Positions 8,900 to 18,538 of a stretch of 64,000 nt of DNA are shown piece by piece (position 1 is the first letter of the stretch; each line of letters begins with the position of its first letter). Origin of the DNA: CAVYBY01 sp963766935 (GTDB lineage: Bacteria; Actinomycetota; UBA4738; HRBIN12); assembly GCA_963766935.1 (NCBI GenBank), contig CAVYBY010000002.1:186001-250000 (forward strand), written 5' to 3'. The position numbers and the translations under genes were made by a program. A model generated the notes under the pieces. The model was not told the DNA's origin, did not search any database, and saw only the letters and a program-made list of their open reading frames with translations.

Positions 8900-10586
8900 A
8901 TGGGTTCCCGCGAGGTTCGGGCTCCCCGCGGGAGCGAGCTGACGTGCCGGTCCTGGCCGCAGGAAGCCGCGATGCGGATGCTCATGAACAACCTCGATCC
9001 CGACGTTGCGGAGCGGCCCGAAGACCTCGTGGTCTACGGGGGAACGGGCCGGGCCGCGCGCTCGTGGCCGGCCTACGACGCGATCGTGCGTTCGCTTCGG
9101 GATCTGGCCGACGACGAGACGCTGCTGGTGCAATCGGGCAAGCCGGTCGGGGTGTTCCGAACCCACGACCTCGCGCCGCGGGTGCTGATCGCAAACAGTC
9201 TCCTCGTCCCGAAGTGGGCGGACTGGGAGACGTTCCGCGAGCTGGAGGAGGCGGGCCTCACGATGTACGGCCAGATGACGGCCGGCTCGTGGATCTACAT
9301 CGGCACGCAGGGAATCCTGCAGGGCACCTACGAGACCCTCGCCGAGTGCGCGCATCAGCGGTTCGGCGGCACGCTCCGCGGCACGGTGACGCTCACCGGC
9401 GGGCTCGGCGGGATGGGCGGCGCCCAGCCGCTCGCCGTCACCATGAACGAGGGCGTCGCGCTCTGTGTCGAGGTCGACCCCGCGCGAATCGGAGCGGCGT
9501 GTGAAGACCCGGTACCTCGACCGCGAGACCACGGATCTCGATGAGGCGCTGCGGCTGACGGAGCGCGCGAGAGAGCGTGGCGAGGCCGTCTCCATCGGGC
9601 TCCTCGGCAATTGCGCGGAGGTGTTGCCGGAACTGCTGCGGCGCGGGTTCCGCCCCGACATCGTGACCGACCAGACGAGTGCGCACGACCCGCTGGGTGG
9701 CTACGTGCCGGCGGGGCTCACGCCGGAGCAGGCCGCGGAGCTTCGCTCCGGGGACTCCGCCGAGTACGAGCGCCGCGCGTTCGAATCGATGGCGGTGCAT
9801 TGCGACGCCATGGTGGCGTTCGGCGAAGCGGGCGCGGTCGTCTTCGACTACGGCAACAATCTGCGCGCGGGTGCGGAGCGTGGCGGGCTGACGCACGAGC
9901 GCGCGTTCTCCTATCCGGGGTTCGTGCCCGCGTTCGTCCGTCCGATGTTCTGCGAGGGCAAGGGTCCGTTCCGGTGGGTGGCGCTCTCCGGGGATCCCGC
10001 GGACATCCTCGCGACGGATCGAGCGGTCACCGACCTGTTCCCCGATCAGGAGCGGCTGGTTCGCTGGATCAAGATGGCGCAGGACCGCGTCGCGTTCCAG
10101 GGGTTGCCGGCGCGGATCTGCTGGCTGGGCTACGGCGAACGGGCGGAGGCCGGGGCGCGCTTCAACGAGATGGTGGCCGACGGCCGCGTCTCGGCGCCGA
10201 TCGTCATCGGCCGCGATCACCTGGACAGCGGCTCCGTCGCCTCGCCCTACCGTGAGACCGAGGCCATGCGCGACGGCAGCGACGCGATCGCGGATTGGCC
10301 GGTTCTCAACGCGCTGCTGAACACGGCCGCGGGAGCGCACTGGGTGAGCGTCCATCACGGCGGGGGCGTCGGGATCGGGTACTCGATCCACGCCGGGATG
10401 GTGGTCGTCGCCGACGGCTCGGACAACGCCGCGGCCCGGCTGGAACGAGTGCTCGAGACGGATCCCGGCATCGGGGTCGCGCGTCACGCCGACGCCGGGT
10501 ACGAGCGGGCGATCGACGTTGCCCATGAGCGCGGCGTCCGGATCCCCATGGAAGGCGGGCAAGGCGTCCGGGGCGGGCAGGGGTAG
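8900..10586 (+). CDS. hutU: urocanate hydratase (urocanase), one apparent frameshift
   Basis: Second enzyme of histidine degradation, converting urocanate to 4-imidazolone-5-propanoate with tightly bound NAD+. Full length (about 561 residues) with hallmark stretches: MLMNNLDPDVAE and VVYGGTGRAARSW near the N-terminus, LTGGLGGMGGAQPLA at the NAD-binding site, DQTSAHDPLGGYVP, and HHGGGVGIGYSIHAG in the C-terminal third. The frame changes at about 9492-9500 (one extra G would explain it); sequence on both sides is perfectly conserved for the family. hutH begins one base after its stop, so hutUH is an operon. The upstream region is shared with the divergent REC-EAL gene. Confidence 0.88.
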
Positions 10587-10587
10587 C

Positions 10588-12122
10588 GTGCCGGTCCGGG
10601 TCGGGGAGCTGCTCTCGGTCGAGGACGTCGTGGCGGCCGCCGACGGCGCGGAAGTCGCGTTCGAGGGGCCGGCCCGCGAGCGCGTCACGGCCGCGAGGCG
10701 GACGGTCGAGGAGGCCGTTGCCGCCGGCGCCACGGTCTACGGCGTGACCACCGGCTTCGGGGCGCTCGCCGGGACCCGGATCGACCCGTCGGACGCCTCT
10801 CGGCTCCAGCACGGCATCCTGCGGTCGCATGCGACCGCGGTGGGGCCGTTGCTGACGCGGCGCGAGACGCGCGCGATGCTCCTGCTGCGGGCCCACGTCC
10901 TCGCCCTCGGACACTCCGGCGTGCGGCCGGAAGTCGTCGATCTGATGATCGAGATGCTGAACCGCGACGTCGTCCCCGCCGTCCCCCAGCAGGGCTCGCT
11001 CGGCGCGTCGGGTGACCTGGCGCCGCTCGCGACGCTCGCACTTCCGCTCATCGGGCTCGGCCGCGTCCTGGTCGGGGATGGCCCCGGGAGCGAGCCGGCG
11101 GCCGATGCGTTCGCCCGGGCCGGGCTCGCGACGCTGGAGCTCGCGGCCAAGGAGGGTCTGGCGCTCGTCAACGGCACGCAGGGGATGGTGGCGATCGGAC
11201 TCCTCACCGCGGACCGAGCGAGCCGACTGGCCCGCACCGCCGATGTCGTGGCCGCGATGACGATCGAAGCAGCACTCGGAACGGATGCACCGTTCGACGA
11301 GCGGCTGCAGCAGCTCCGGCCGCATGCGCGGCTCGCTCGCGAGCGCGGGGAACCTGCGCCGTCTGCTCGACGGCTCGCCGATCCTCGCCTCGCACCACGA
11401 CAGCCCGCACCTCGTCCAGGACGCCTACTCGCTCCGCTGTGCGCCCCAGGTGCACGGCGCGGCGCGGGACGTCTGTTCGTTCGCGCTGGGGGCGCTCTCG
11501 ATCGAGGCGAACGCCGTGACCGACAACCCGATCGTGCTCGCGGACGACGACGAGATCAGGTCCGGGGGAAACTTCCACGGCCAGCCGGTGGCGGTTGCGC
11601 TCGACGCCCTGGCGACCGGGTTCGTGGGGCTCGCCTCGATCTCGGAGCGGCGTTTGTACCGGCTGCTCGACCCGGCGCTGTCGAACGGACTGCCCGCGTT
11701 CCTGATCCAGGGAAGCGGGCTGAACAGCGGGTTCATGCTCGTTCAGTACACGGCGGCATCGCTCGTGTCGGAGTGCAAGTCGCTCGCCCATCCCGCGTCG
11801 GTCGACTCGATCCCGTCCTCGGCGGGGCAGGAGGACCACGTGAGCATGGGGATGATCGCGGCGCGCCACGCGCGGGACGTGCTGACCAACGCCGAGATGG
11901 TCGTGGCGCTCGAGGCGCTCGCCGGCGCTCAGGCCCTGGATCTTCGAGCCCCGCTCGCGCCCGGGCCGGCGACGCGCGCCGTGCACCGACGCGGTTCGCT
12001 CGAGGGTCCCGTTCTCGGTGACCGACCGCGAGCTCGGGCCCGACATCGAGGCGGTGGCCGAGCTGGTGCGAACCGGTGCGCTGCTCGAGGCGGCCGTCTC
12101 GGTCGCCGGACCGCTCGCCTGA
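10588..12122 (+). CDS. hutH: histidine ammonia-lyase (histidase), two apparent frameshifts
   Basis: First enzyme of histidine degradation: non-oxidative deamination of histidine to urocanate using the MIO cofactor formed from Ala140-Ser141-Gly142 in GSLGASGDLAPLA. Other family blocks are YGVTTGFGALA near residue 51, NGTQGM, SLRCAPQVHGAARD, NPIVLADDD and GQEDHVSMG. Starts at GTG 10588, one base after hutU stops. The frame shifts at about 11330-11350 and again at about 11985-11992; continuing in the new frames restores a normal C-terminus (DRELGPDIEAVAELV) and a TGA at 12120-12122. Total length is normal for the family, about 511 residues, so single-base assembly indels are likelier than gene decay. 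Confidence 0.87.
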
Positions 12123-12254
12123 GCGCTCGCCCGGCTCAGCCGCGTCTGGGTCGGGATGAAGCTCCGGCTCGGGTCCCGCGCAAAGGGCCGCCGTGCATCC
12201 AGGCGGCGCCGTCGGCCGCGTCCGCCCCATACGAACTTCGCCATCTGTTCGTTC

Positions 12255-12625
12255 TCGGGCGAGGTGGCCCCGGTCCCCGCACCGGTCACGGTCGGCGTGC
12301 CCGGTTTCGTCTGGGTGCCGCCCGGGCAGGAGAGCGCGTACGAGCCCGCGGCAAGCCGCAGCGCGAAGGACTGCGTCAGGCCTTTGCGACCGACTCGACC
12401 TCGCCGAGGATGTTCGTCCCGTCGAGGACTTCCAACTCGGTCACCAGATCGCTGCCCCGTCACCTCGAACGTGAGCGGGCCCGCCGGCGCCGTCGCGGAG
12501 GCGGGGTCACACCCCGCGTCGAGCGGTGAAGCGGAGAACGTGGCCCGAACCCGAGGGCGCCGACTTGCTACGCGGCAGAACCGCCAGTGGTGACGACGAT
12601 CACCTGCGACCGGCCCGCTCGACAT
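12255..12625 (-). pseudogene. EfeO-like cupredoxin-domain remnant
   Basis: Recognisable only as fragments in different frames: VRATFSASPLDAGCDP, then GPLTFEVT, then (frame change near 12450) LVTELEVLDGTNILGEVESVA, then (frame change near 12380) LTQSFALRLAAGSYALSCPGG and a PTVTG strand. This is the order of the N-terminal cupredoxin domain of EfeO, the periplasmic part of the EfeUOB iron transporter. The M75 peptidase-like domain that should follow is absent; hutH lies there on the other strand. It is either a decayed, truncated efeO or a short stand-alone cupredoxin with indels. A perfect palindrome lies 8-25 bases upstream of the ATG at 12625. Confidence 0.55.
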
Positions 12626-12632
12626 GCCGCCT

Positions 12633-12650
12633 TGTTCGGCCTGCCGAACA
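12633..12650. promoter_or_regulatory. perfect 18-bp palindrome, probable operator
   Basis: TGTTCGGC and GCCGAACA flank a 2-base centre (CT). The spacer is too short for a terminator hairpin, so a dimeric repressor site is more likely. It sits just upstream of the EfeO-like remnant and 20 bases beyond the end of hutI. Given the neighbour, an iron-responsive regulator is a guess. Confidence 0.5.
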
Positions 12651-12670
12651 CATGTTGCGGGACGTGAATC

Positions 12671-13904
12671 CTATTCAGCAGGTGGGAATTCCGCCAAGGG
12701 GGTTCCACCCAGGATCGTCGCCGTCACCGGGTCGTGCCCGGGGCGGTAGGGGACGAAGGCGAATTCGGGGTCTTCGAGCAGGAGCACGTCGGCGCGCTTC
12801 CCGGGTTCCAGGGTCCCGAGCGAGTCCTGGAGGCCCAGCACGGACGCGGCGTTCGCGGTGACGGCGAGCAGCGCCTCGAGGGGGGACAGGTGGTAGAGGG
12901 TGACCGCCATGGCGATCGCCTCCGGGATCGAGGACACGGGCGAGGTCCCCGGATTGAAATCGGTCGCGACGGCGAGCGCCGCACCGGCGCGCCGGAGCGC
13001 GTCGACCGGAGGGGTCGGCGCGTGCAGGAAGAAGGAGGCGGTGGGAAGCAGGACGGCGATCGTTCCGGATCGCCCGAGCGCGTCCGCGCCGGCGGGGGAG
13101 CAGTGGTTGAGATGGTCGGCGCTCCGGGCCCCGAGCGCCGCAGCCACCTCGGCCGTCCCGCCGGGAGCCAGCTGGTCGGCATGGACGCGCAGCGGCAGCC
13201 CCGCGATGGCGGCGGCTTCGGCGACGCGCTCGAGATCGCCGAGAGTGAACGCGATGTCCTCGACGTAGACGTCGACCTGGTCGGCCAGTCCCTCGGCGGC
13301 GGCGGCGGGGATGAGCTCGTCGCACGCGGCGGCCACCCAGGAAGCCCGGTCGCGCCCGGGCGGGACCGCGTGGCAGGCGAGCAGCGTGACGGTGCAGGTC
13401 TGCGGCGCGACCTCGTCGGCAAGGCGCGCGCGCGAGCCGGGCCTGACGCAGCTCGTCTTCGACCGACAGCCCGTACCCGGTCTTCAGCTCGGTTGCGGTC
13501 GTGCCGGTCGCGGCCATCTCGCGAAGGAGCGGCGCGCAGAACGCGAGCACCTCGTCGTCGCCGGCGGCTCGCAGAAGCCGGCTCGAGCGCAGGATCCCCC
13601 CGCCGGCCCCATGAAGGTCGCGGTAGGACCGGCCCGCGGCGCGCGCCTCGAACTCGTCGGCGCGCCAGCCGACGAACGGAAGATGTCCGTGGCAATCGAC
13701 GAAACCCGGCACGAGCAAGCCACGATCGGGCGTCCCGATCCCGGGTTCCCACGGGAGACCGTCGGGGTGGCCCGCGTAGACGATGCGGTCGCCGTCCCAG
13801 GCGACGGCTCCGGGCCGGTGGACCGAGACCGAGGCCGCATCGAGGGCGGGAAGTGGTCCCGTCGCCGTCGCGAGCGCCGCCGCCACCGCCGCACCTCGTC
13901 CCAT
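12671..13904 (-). CDS. hutI: imidazolonepropionase, one apparent frameshift
   Basis: Third enzyme of histidine degradation, a zinc/iron amidohydrolase opening the imidazolone ring to N-formimino-glutamate. The metal-binding HxH is in GFVDCHGHLPFVGWR near residue 77; TELKTGYGLSVEDEL, LRVHADQLAPGG, SADHLNH and AVATDFNPGTSP are family blocks. About 411 residues if the frame change near 13425-13440 is bridged; conserved sequence continues on both sides. Transcribed towards hutUH. hutG or hutF, needed to finish the pathway, is not in the window. Confidence 0.87.
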
Positions 13905-13938
13905 GCCGTGTATGCAAGCACACTGCGCGGCGGGTGTC

Positions 13939-13944
13939 TAGACT
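13939..13944 (+). promoter_or_regulatory. -10-like element of the SRPBCC gene (leaderless type)
   Basis: TAGACT ends 6 bases before the GTG at 13951; no Shine-Dalgarno sequence. The identical hexamer precedes pepA and the gene at 58966. Confidence 0.45.
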
Positions 13945-13950
13945 CGATCC

Positions 13951-14403
13951 GTGCGAGTCGAGCGCAGCTGCGAGCTCCCGGCCGGCGTCGACGAGGCCTG
14001 GGAGGCGCTGATCGACTGGGAGCGGCAGGCCGAGTGGATGCCCGATGCGGCCGGCGTCGAGGTCCTCGGCTCGAAACGTGAGGGGCCGGGTGTGCGGCTC
14101 GGGGTCCGCACGAGGGTCTTCGGCGTTCCGCTGTTCACCGAACGGCTCGACGTCGTCGAGTGGGACCCACCCCGGCGTCTGCGGATCGAGCACATGAGCG
14201 TTGTCCGCGGCATCGGCGAGTGGCGTCTGGACCCGATTGCCGGCGGCGTCCGGTTCACGTGGTCGGAGCACCTCACCATCCCCGCGCCGGTGGTGGGGGA
14301 GCTCGCGCTGCTGATCTACCGTCCGTATCTTCGCCACCTCCTGGGCCGGGCCCAGGCCGGGCTGCGCCGCGAGCTCATCGCCCGCGGCCCCGCGCGAGAC
14401 TGA
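13951..14403 (+). CDS. SRPBCC (START-like) family protein
   Basis: Single-domain 150-residue protein of the SRPBCC/polyketide cyclase-dehydrase superfamily, which forms a deep hydrophobic ligand pocket. The N-terminal ELPAGVDEAWEALID helix-strand pattern, EWDPPRRLRIEH in the middle and a long C-terminal helix (YLRHLLGRAQAGLRREL) fit the fold. The ligand is unknown. It starts at GTG 13951 next to a leaderless -10 element, is divergent from hutI, and is followed 10 bases later by the permease gene, probably in one transcript. A second SRPBCC gene is at 20949. Confidence 0.75.
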   Translation: MRVERSCELPAGVDEAWEALIDWERQAEWMPDAAGVEVLGSKREGPGVRLGVRTRVFGVPLFTERLDVVEWDPPRRLRIEHMSVVRGIGEWRLDPIAGGVRFTWSEHLTIPAPVVGELALLIYRPYLRHLLGRAQAGLRRELIARGPARD

Positions 14404-14413
14404 GCTGGCCTCG

Positions 14414-15811
14414 ATGGCGTCGGTCAGCGAGCGCTTCGGGCGGCTCGTCGACCGGGAGGCGCCCCAGTGGGGGATCGAGCCGGTGCCACGGGGTCTGCGC
14501 CGGCTCGGCTCGATCGACCTCGCGGTGCTCTGGGGAGACCTCTCCGTCGGTCTGCTCGTCATCGTCTCCGGGGCCCTGCTGGTGCCGGCGCTGTCCCTTT
14601 CGCGGGCGCTGCTCGCGATCGCGATCGGCAGCATCGTGGGGACCATCCCGCTGGCGCTCGTCGGGCGCGCCGGCGCGCGGGACGGCACACCGGGGATGGT
14701 GCTCTTTCGGACGGTGCTCGGCGTCAAGGGATCGTTCCTCCCGTCGGTCGCCAACGTCGTGCAGCTCGTCGGCTGGACGGCGTTCGAGTTCTGGGCGATG
14801 GCGACCGTGGGCAACGCGATCACGCGCGACCTCGTCGGCGTCGACTCGCAAGCCGCCTGGACGCTGCTCGTTGCCGTGGTGTGCACGGGGCTGGCGCTCG
14901 CGGGACCGATCTTCGCGGTGCGGCGCTGGCTGGAGAAGGTGGGGGTCTGGGTCGTCGTCGGGGTCGCGGTGTGGCTCTCCGTGCGGCTGCTGGTGGTCTC
15001 GGACCTCGGGACGCTGTGGGGACGGCCCGGGGCGGGTGGGATGCCGTTCTGGCTCGGGGTCGACCTCGTGATCGCCATGCCGGTGTCGTGGCTGCCCCTC
15101 GTCGCGGACTACACGCGGTTCGCCCGCACCGAGCGGGCGGCGCTCACCGGCGTCTTCTGGAGCTACGCTGCCGGGAACGCCTGGTTCTACGCGCTGGGCG
15201 CCATGCTCGTGCTCGCCGCCGGATCGGGGACGAGCGTCGCGGACATCGGCACGGCGGTCGCCGGGGTCGCGGGCGGTGGGGTGGTCCTTTTGTCGCTGCT
15301 CGCCGGGGAGTCGGATCAGGCGATGGCCGACATCTACTCGAGCGCCGTCTCCGCGCAGAACGTCCGTCCCGCCCTGCCGCAGCGGTGGCTCGTGATCGCC
15401 GTGGGCGCGACCGGGTTCGCCCTGGCCCTCGGCATCAGCGCGGACGCCGCCGGCGCGTTCCAGGTGTTCCTGCTGCTGATCGGGAGCGTGTTCGTCCCGC
15501 TGTTCGGCGTGTTCCTCGCCCACGAGGCGGTGGGCCGCGTCGGCTCGCCGCGCGAGGTCCCGGGGGTCCGCTGGGCGGCGCTCGCCCCGTGGCTCGCCGG
15601 GTTCGTCGTCTACCAGTGGTGCGTGCCGACGGGGCCGGGCTGGTGGGTATCCGCCGCGGGGCGGGCGTTCGAGGCCGTCGGCGCACCGTTCCCACTGATC
15701 GCGAACTCCGGCCTCGGAGCCAGCGTGCCGGCCTTCGCGGTGGCGTTCCTTCTCGGCCTGCTCGTCTTCAGGCCGTCCCGCGGGAGGCGGGCACCGGGGC
15801 GGCGCCGTTAG
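14414..15811 (+). CDS. NCS1-family permease, CytX-like
   Basis: Integral membrane protein of 465 residues with about 12 hydrophobic segments, belonging to the nucleobase-cation symporter-1 family. The N-terminal WGIEPVPRGLRRLG and the internal VQLVGWTAFEFWAMA and SWLPLVADYTRFAR stretches match the CytX branch, usually assigned to uptake of the thiamine precursor hydroxymethylpyrimidine. No thiamine genes or TPP riboswitch are visible near it; it follows an SRPBCC gene and the hut genes, so a different heterocyclic substrate is possible. Its TAG stop shares bases with the stop of the convergent cupin gene. Confidence 0.8.
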   Translation: MASVSERFGRLVDREAPQWGIEPVPRGLRRLGSIDLAVLWGDLSVGLLVIVSGALLVPALSLSRALLAIAIGSIVGTIPLALVGRAGARDGTPGMVLFRTVLGVKGSFLPSVANVVQLVGWTAFEFWAMATVGNAITRDLVGVDSQAAWTLLVAVVCTGLALAGPIFAVRRWLEKVGVWVVVGVAVWLSVRLLVVSDLGTLWGRPGAGGMPFWLGVDLVIAMPVSWLPLVADYTRFARTERAALTGVFWSYAAGNAWFYALGAMLVLAAGSGTSVADIGTAVAGVAGGGVVLLSLLAGESDQAMADIYSSAVSAQNVRPALPQRWLVIAVGATGFALALGISADAAGAFQVFLLLIGSVFVPLFGVFLAHEAVGRVGSPREVPGVRWAALAPWLAGFVVYQWCVPTGPGWWVSAAGRAFEAVGAPFPLIANSGLGASVPAFAVAFLLGLLVFRPSRGRRAPGRRR

Positions 15812-16131
15812 GCGGCCGGCGGGGGCGCCAGCACGAGGAGCACCACCGACGGCTCGGCCGAGGCGTTCGTCAGGACGACCTCGTCGCCGGCGCCGATCCC
15901 GAGCGACTCCCACTGGCCCATGCGGGCACGCTGCTTGCCGACCTGGGCGGCGATCTCCCCGGCGAGGACCGTGATCAACCCTTCGGAGCGGGCGTCGCGC
16001 ATCGGCCCCGCCGTCTGCGCTCCCTGAAGGCAGATGATCTGGGACCAGAGCTGTTCGGTCTCGAACAGCACCTCGGTGCGCGAATCTTCCTCGGAGAACC
16101 AGACGAGGTCGCGGATGTCCCGGCTCTTCAC
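15808..16131 (-). CDS. small cupin-like protein
   Basis: A 107-residue single-domain protein with the cupin pattern: EVLFETEQLWSQIICL, GLITVLAGEIAAQVG and a final strand SVVLLVLAPP. The metal-binding His residues of classic cupins are not obvious, so it may bind a ligand without metal. GTG 16131 is the start: a -10-like TACGCT on the minus strand ends 6 bases before it. Convergent with the CytX-like permease (stops interlock) and divergent from pepA. No specific role can be assigned. Confidence 0.65.
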   Translation of the reverse strand: MKSRDIRDLVWFSEEDSRTEVLFETEQLWSQIICLQGAQTAGPMRDARSEGLITVLAGEIAAQVGKQRARMGQWESLGIGAGDEVVLTNASAEPSVVLLVLAPPPAA

Positions 16132-16137
16132 CCGAGC

Positions 16138-16143
16138 AGCGTA
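16138..16143 (-). promoter_or_regulatory. -10-like element of the cupin gene (leaderless type)
   Basis: TACGCT on the minus strand ends 6 bases before the GTG at 16131. It lies only 40 bases from the divergent -10 element of pepA. Confidence 0.42.
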
Positions 16144-16183
16144 CCGGTGCCGGGCCGCCCGCAGGTGGCACGGAGACCGTCGG

Positions 16184-16189
16184 TAGACT
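16184..16189 (+). promoter_or_regulatory. -10-like element of pepA (leaderless type)
   Basis: TAGACT ends 8 bases before the ATG at 16198, with no Shine-Dalgarno sequence between. Confidence 0.45.
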
Positions 16190-16197
16190 ACGGCGCC

Positions 16198-17685
16198 ATG
16201 ACGACCTTTTCGTTCTCGACCGAATCGCCCGAGCAGGTACGCGCCGGGGTCCTCGTCGTGCCCGTCTTCGAAGGACCGGCTCCTGGACCCGGTGTGAAGG
16301 AGATCAGGCTCGAAGGCGCGTACCGCGACGCCAAGCTGACCGGCAAGCCGAACGAGACGCTCCTCGTGCCCAAGCGCGACGGGGATCGGTTCGCCGCCGA
16401 CGCGGTGCTGCTCGTGGGTGTGGGCCCGCGGGACGCCTTCACGATCGACGGGGCGCGGCGCGCTCTCGGCCGCGCGGCCCCGACCGTCCGCCGGTTCGGC
16501 ACGGCGGCCACCACCTTCGCGTCCGCGTTCGGCGCCTCGCGCGCCGTGGACGCGGTGACCGCGGTCGCCGAAGGCCTCGGTCTTGGGAGCTACCGCTTCG
16601 CCAAGTACAAGACCGCCAAAGAGGGGCCGGATCTCAAGCGCGTGGTGCTGCTCGGTCCCGACCGCTGGGACCCGAAGGTCATGCGGGCGGCGGCCAAGCG
16701 GGCCTCCGTGATCGTGGGCGCCGTGTGCTGGGCGCGCGATCTCGTCAACACGCCCGCGGGGGACATGCCCCCGGCCGCCATCGCCAGAGCGGCCCAGCGG
16801 ATGGCCCGGGAGGTCGGCATCCCCTGCAAGGTCTGGTCGCCGGCCGAGCTCGAGAAGGGCGGGTTCGGCGGCATCCTCGGCGTGGGCCGCGGCAGCGCGA
16901 ATCCTCCCCGCATGATCGAGCTGACCTACACCGGTGCGGGACGCGCGAAGCCGATCGCGCTCACCGGCAAGGGCATCGCCTTCGACTCCGGCGGCCTGTC
17001 GATCAAGGACGCAAAAGGCATGGAGACGATGAAGGACGACATGGGCGGCGCGGCGGCGGTCCTTGCCACCATGCGGGTGCTCGCGACGCTCAAGCCGAAG
17101 ATCAACGTGATCGCGGCCGTGCCGTGCGCGGAGAACATGCCCGGTGGCAACGCGCAGCATCCCGGCGACGTCATCAGCCACTTCGGCGGGAAGACCTCGG
17201 AGGTGCTGAACACCGACGCGGAGGGCCGGCTCGTCCTGGCCGACGCGCTCGCGTTCCTCTCACGCAAGCATCCGGCCGCACTCGTCGATGTCGCGACGCT
17301 CACGGGAGCGTGCGTGGTCGCGCTCGGCGTGGATGTCGCCGGGATCATGGGCAACGACGACGGCCTTGTGCGCGAGATCATCGGGGCCGCCGACGCGGTG
17401 GGGGAGCCGACGTGGCAGCTGCCGCTGTACGGCCCCTACCGGCGGCACATCGATTCGACGGTCGCCGACATCAAGAACATCGGAAACGACCGATGGGGCG
17501 GCGCGATCACGGCAGGGTGGTTCCTCAACGAGTTCGTCGGCGACACCCCGTGGGCGCACATGGATGTCGCGGGCCCGGCGTTCGCCGAGGGGGTGCCCGA
17601 CCTCGGCCCGAAGGGCGCGACGGGGGTCCCGGTACGTACGCTCGTGAAGTTCGTACTCGACCGCGCGGGACGCAAGCCCGCTTAG
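16198..17685 (+). CDS. pepA: leucyl aminopeptidase (M17 family)
   Basis: Cytosolic di-zinc aminopeptidase releasing N-terminal residues; 495 residues, normal for the family. The C-terminal catalytic domain shows GKGIAFDSGGLSIKD (metal-binding Lys and Asp, near residue 260), MKDDMGGAAAVL, and the M17 signature NTDAEGRLVLADAL near residue 340. The N-terminal third is the variable macro-like domain. Message is probably leaderless (TAGACT 8 bases upstream). Its TAG stop overlaps the stop of the convergent methyltransferase gene. Confidence 0.93.
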   Translation: MTTFSFSTESPEQVRAGVLVVPVFEGPAPGPGVKEIRLEGAYRDAKLTGKPNETLLVPKRDGDRFAADAVLLVGVGPRDAFTIDGARRALGRAAPTVRRFGTAATTFASAFGASRAVDAVTAVAEGLGLGSYRFAKYKTAKEGPDLKRVVLLGPDRWDPKVMRAAAKRASVIVGAVCWARDLVNTPAGDMPPAAIARAAQRMAREVGIPCKVWSPAELEKGGFGGILGVGRGSANPPRMIELTYTGAGRAKPIALTGKGIAFDSGGLSIKDAKGMETMKDDMGGAAAVLATMRVLATLKPKINVIAAVPCAENMPGGNAQHPGDVISHFGGKTSEVLNTDAEGRLVLADALAFLSRKHPAALVDVATLTGACVVALGVDVAGIMGNDDGLVREIIGAADAVGEPTWQLPLYGPYRRHIDSTVADIKNIGNDRWGGAITAGWFLNEFVGDTPWAHMDVAGPAFAEGVPDLGPKGATGVPVRTLVKFVLDRAGRKPA

Positions 17686-18482
17686 GGCTTCGTCGCCACG
17701 GCGAGCAGCACGTCGCGCACGTCGTTCATCGGGTCGGCGAACTCCGACGCGAAGACGGTTCGCACGCGGTCGGTGAACGCCGCCCAGCCATCCTCGCCGA
17801 GCATGCTCCGCACGAACCGCCCCGTCGCGAAGACCTCGAGCCCGGCCAGGTACTCCTCCTGGGTGTAGACCCACCGGTAGCTGCGAACCTCGGTTCTCAC
17901 GTGGCGGAGCCCGGCGTCGATCAGGACCTCCTCGAGCGCGTGGCGGTCCGTAAACCGCTCGCGCCCGGGAATCACGTCGTTCCACGCGGGAGCCAGCAGC
18001 TCCTTCGGCACGACCGACCCGACCTGCTCCAGGAACGACGTCTGGAACATGTCGGGGCGGTCCGCCCACGCCGACAGCGCGAGCCGTCCGCCCGGGCGGA
18101 GCACCCGGATCAGGTCGAACAGCGCGGTCTCGACCTTCGCGAAATGGGCGAGCACGAAGTTGCCGAGGACGCCGTCGAAGACCCCGTCGCGGATGGGCAG
18201 GTCGATCGCCTCGGCGGCGACGGTCTGGACCGTCGGCCGGACCCTGGCGGCGACGGCGAGCATCCCGGGGGAGCCGTCGATCCCGAGGACGCTCCCGCCG
18301 GGCCCGAGCCGCTCCAGCGCCGCGGCCGCCGCGATCCCGGTGCCGGTTCCCACGTCGAGAACCCGCATGTCGCCGTCGATCCCGGCCAGCTCGACGAGGT
18401 CGCGGGCGACGTCGACGAACCGGGGCGCGTGGACGCGCTCGTAGGTCTCGGCGACGTCGTCGTAGGTACGCCAGTCCTTCAT
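17682..18482 (-). CDS. class I SAM-dependent methyltransferase
   Basis: A 266-residue Rossmann-fold methyltransferase. Motif I is VLDVGTGTGIAA near residue 41; the acidic GIDGSPGML and the VLGNFVLAHF motif follow, then a post-motif with VLRPGGRLALSAW. It resembles the UbiE/COQ5-type Methyltransf_11 proteins. The substrate is not deducible. Start ATG 18482; a minus-strand TAGGCT lies 10 bases upstream, so the leader would be only a few bases. Convergent with pepA and divergent from the membrane-protein gene at 18570. Confidence 0.85.
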   Translation of the reverse strand: MKDWRTYDDVAETYERVHAPRFVDVARDLVELAGIDGDMRVLDVGTGTGIAAAAALERLGPGGSVLGIDGSPGMLAVAARVRPTVQTVAAEAIDLPIRDGVFDGVLGNFVLAHFAKVETALFDLIRVLRPGGRLALSAWADRPDMFQTSFLEQVGSVVPKELLAPAWNDVIPGRERFTDRHALEEVLIDAGLRHVRTEVRSYRWVYTQEEYLAGLEVFATGRFVRSMLGEDGWAAFTDRVRTVFASEFADPMNDVRDVLLAVATKP

Positions 18483-18538
18483 GGAGCCCGTCAGCCTACC
18501 GGTCCGGTGCTCGAACGGGAGCCGGCGATGGGCACCCG

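Noticed and set aside
14375..16171. A 598-residue minus-strand frame opposite the CytX-like gene
   Set aside because: Highly charged low-complexity shadow of a hydrophobic membrane protein gene; no start signal or domain.
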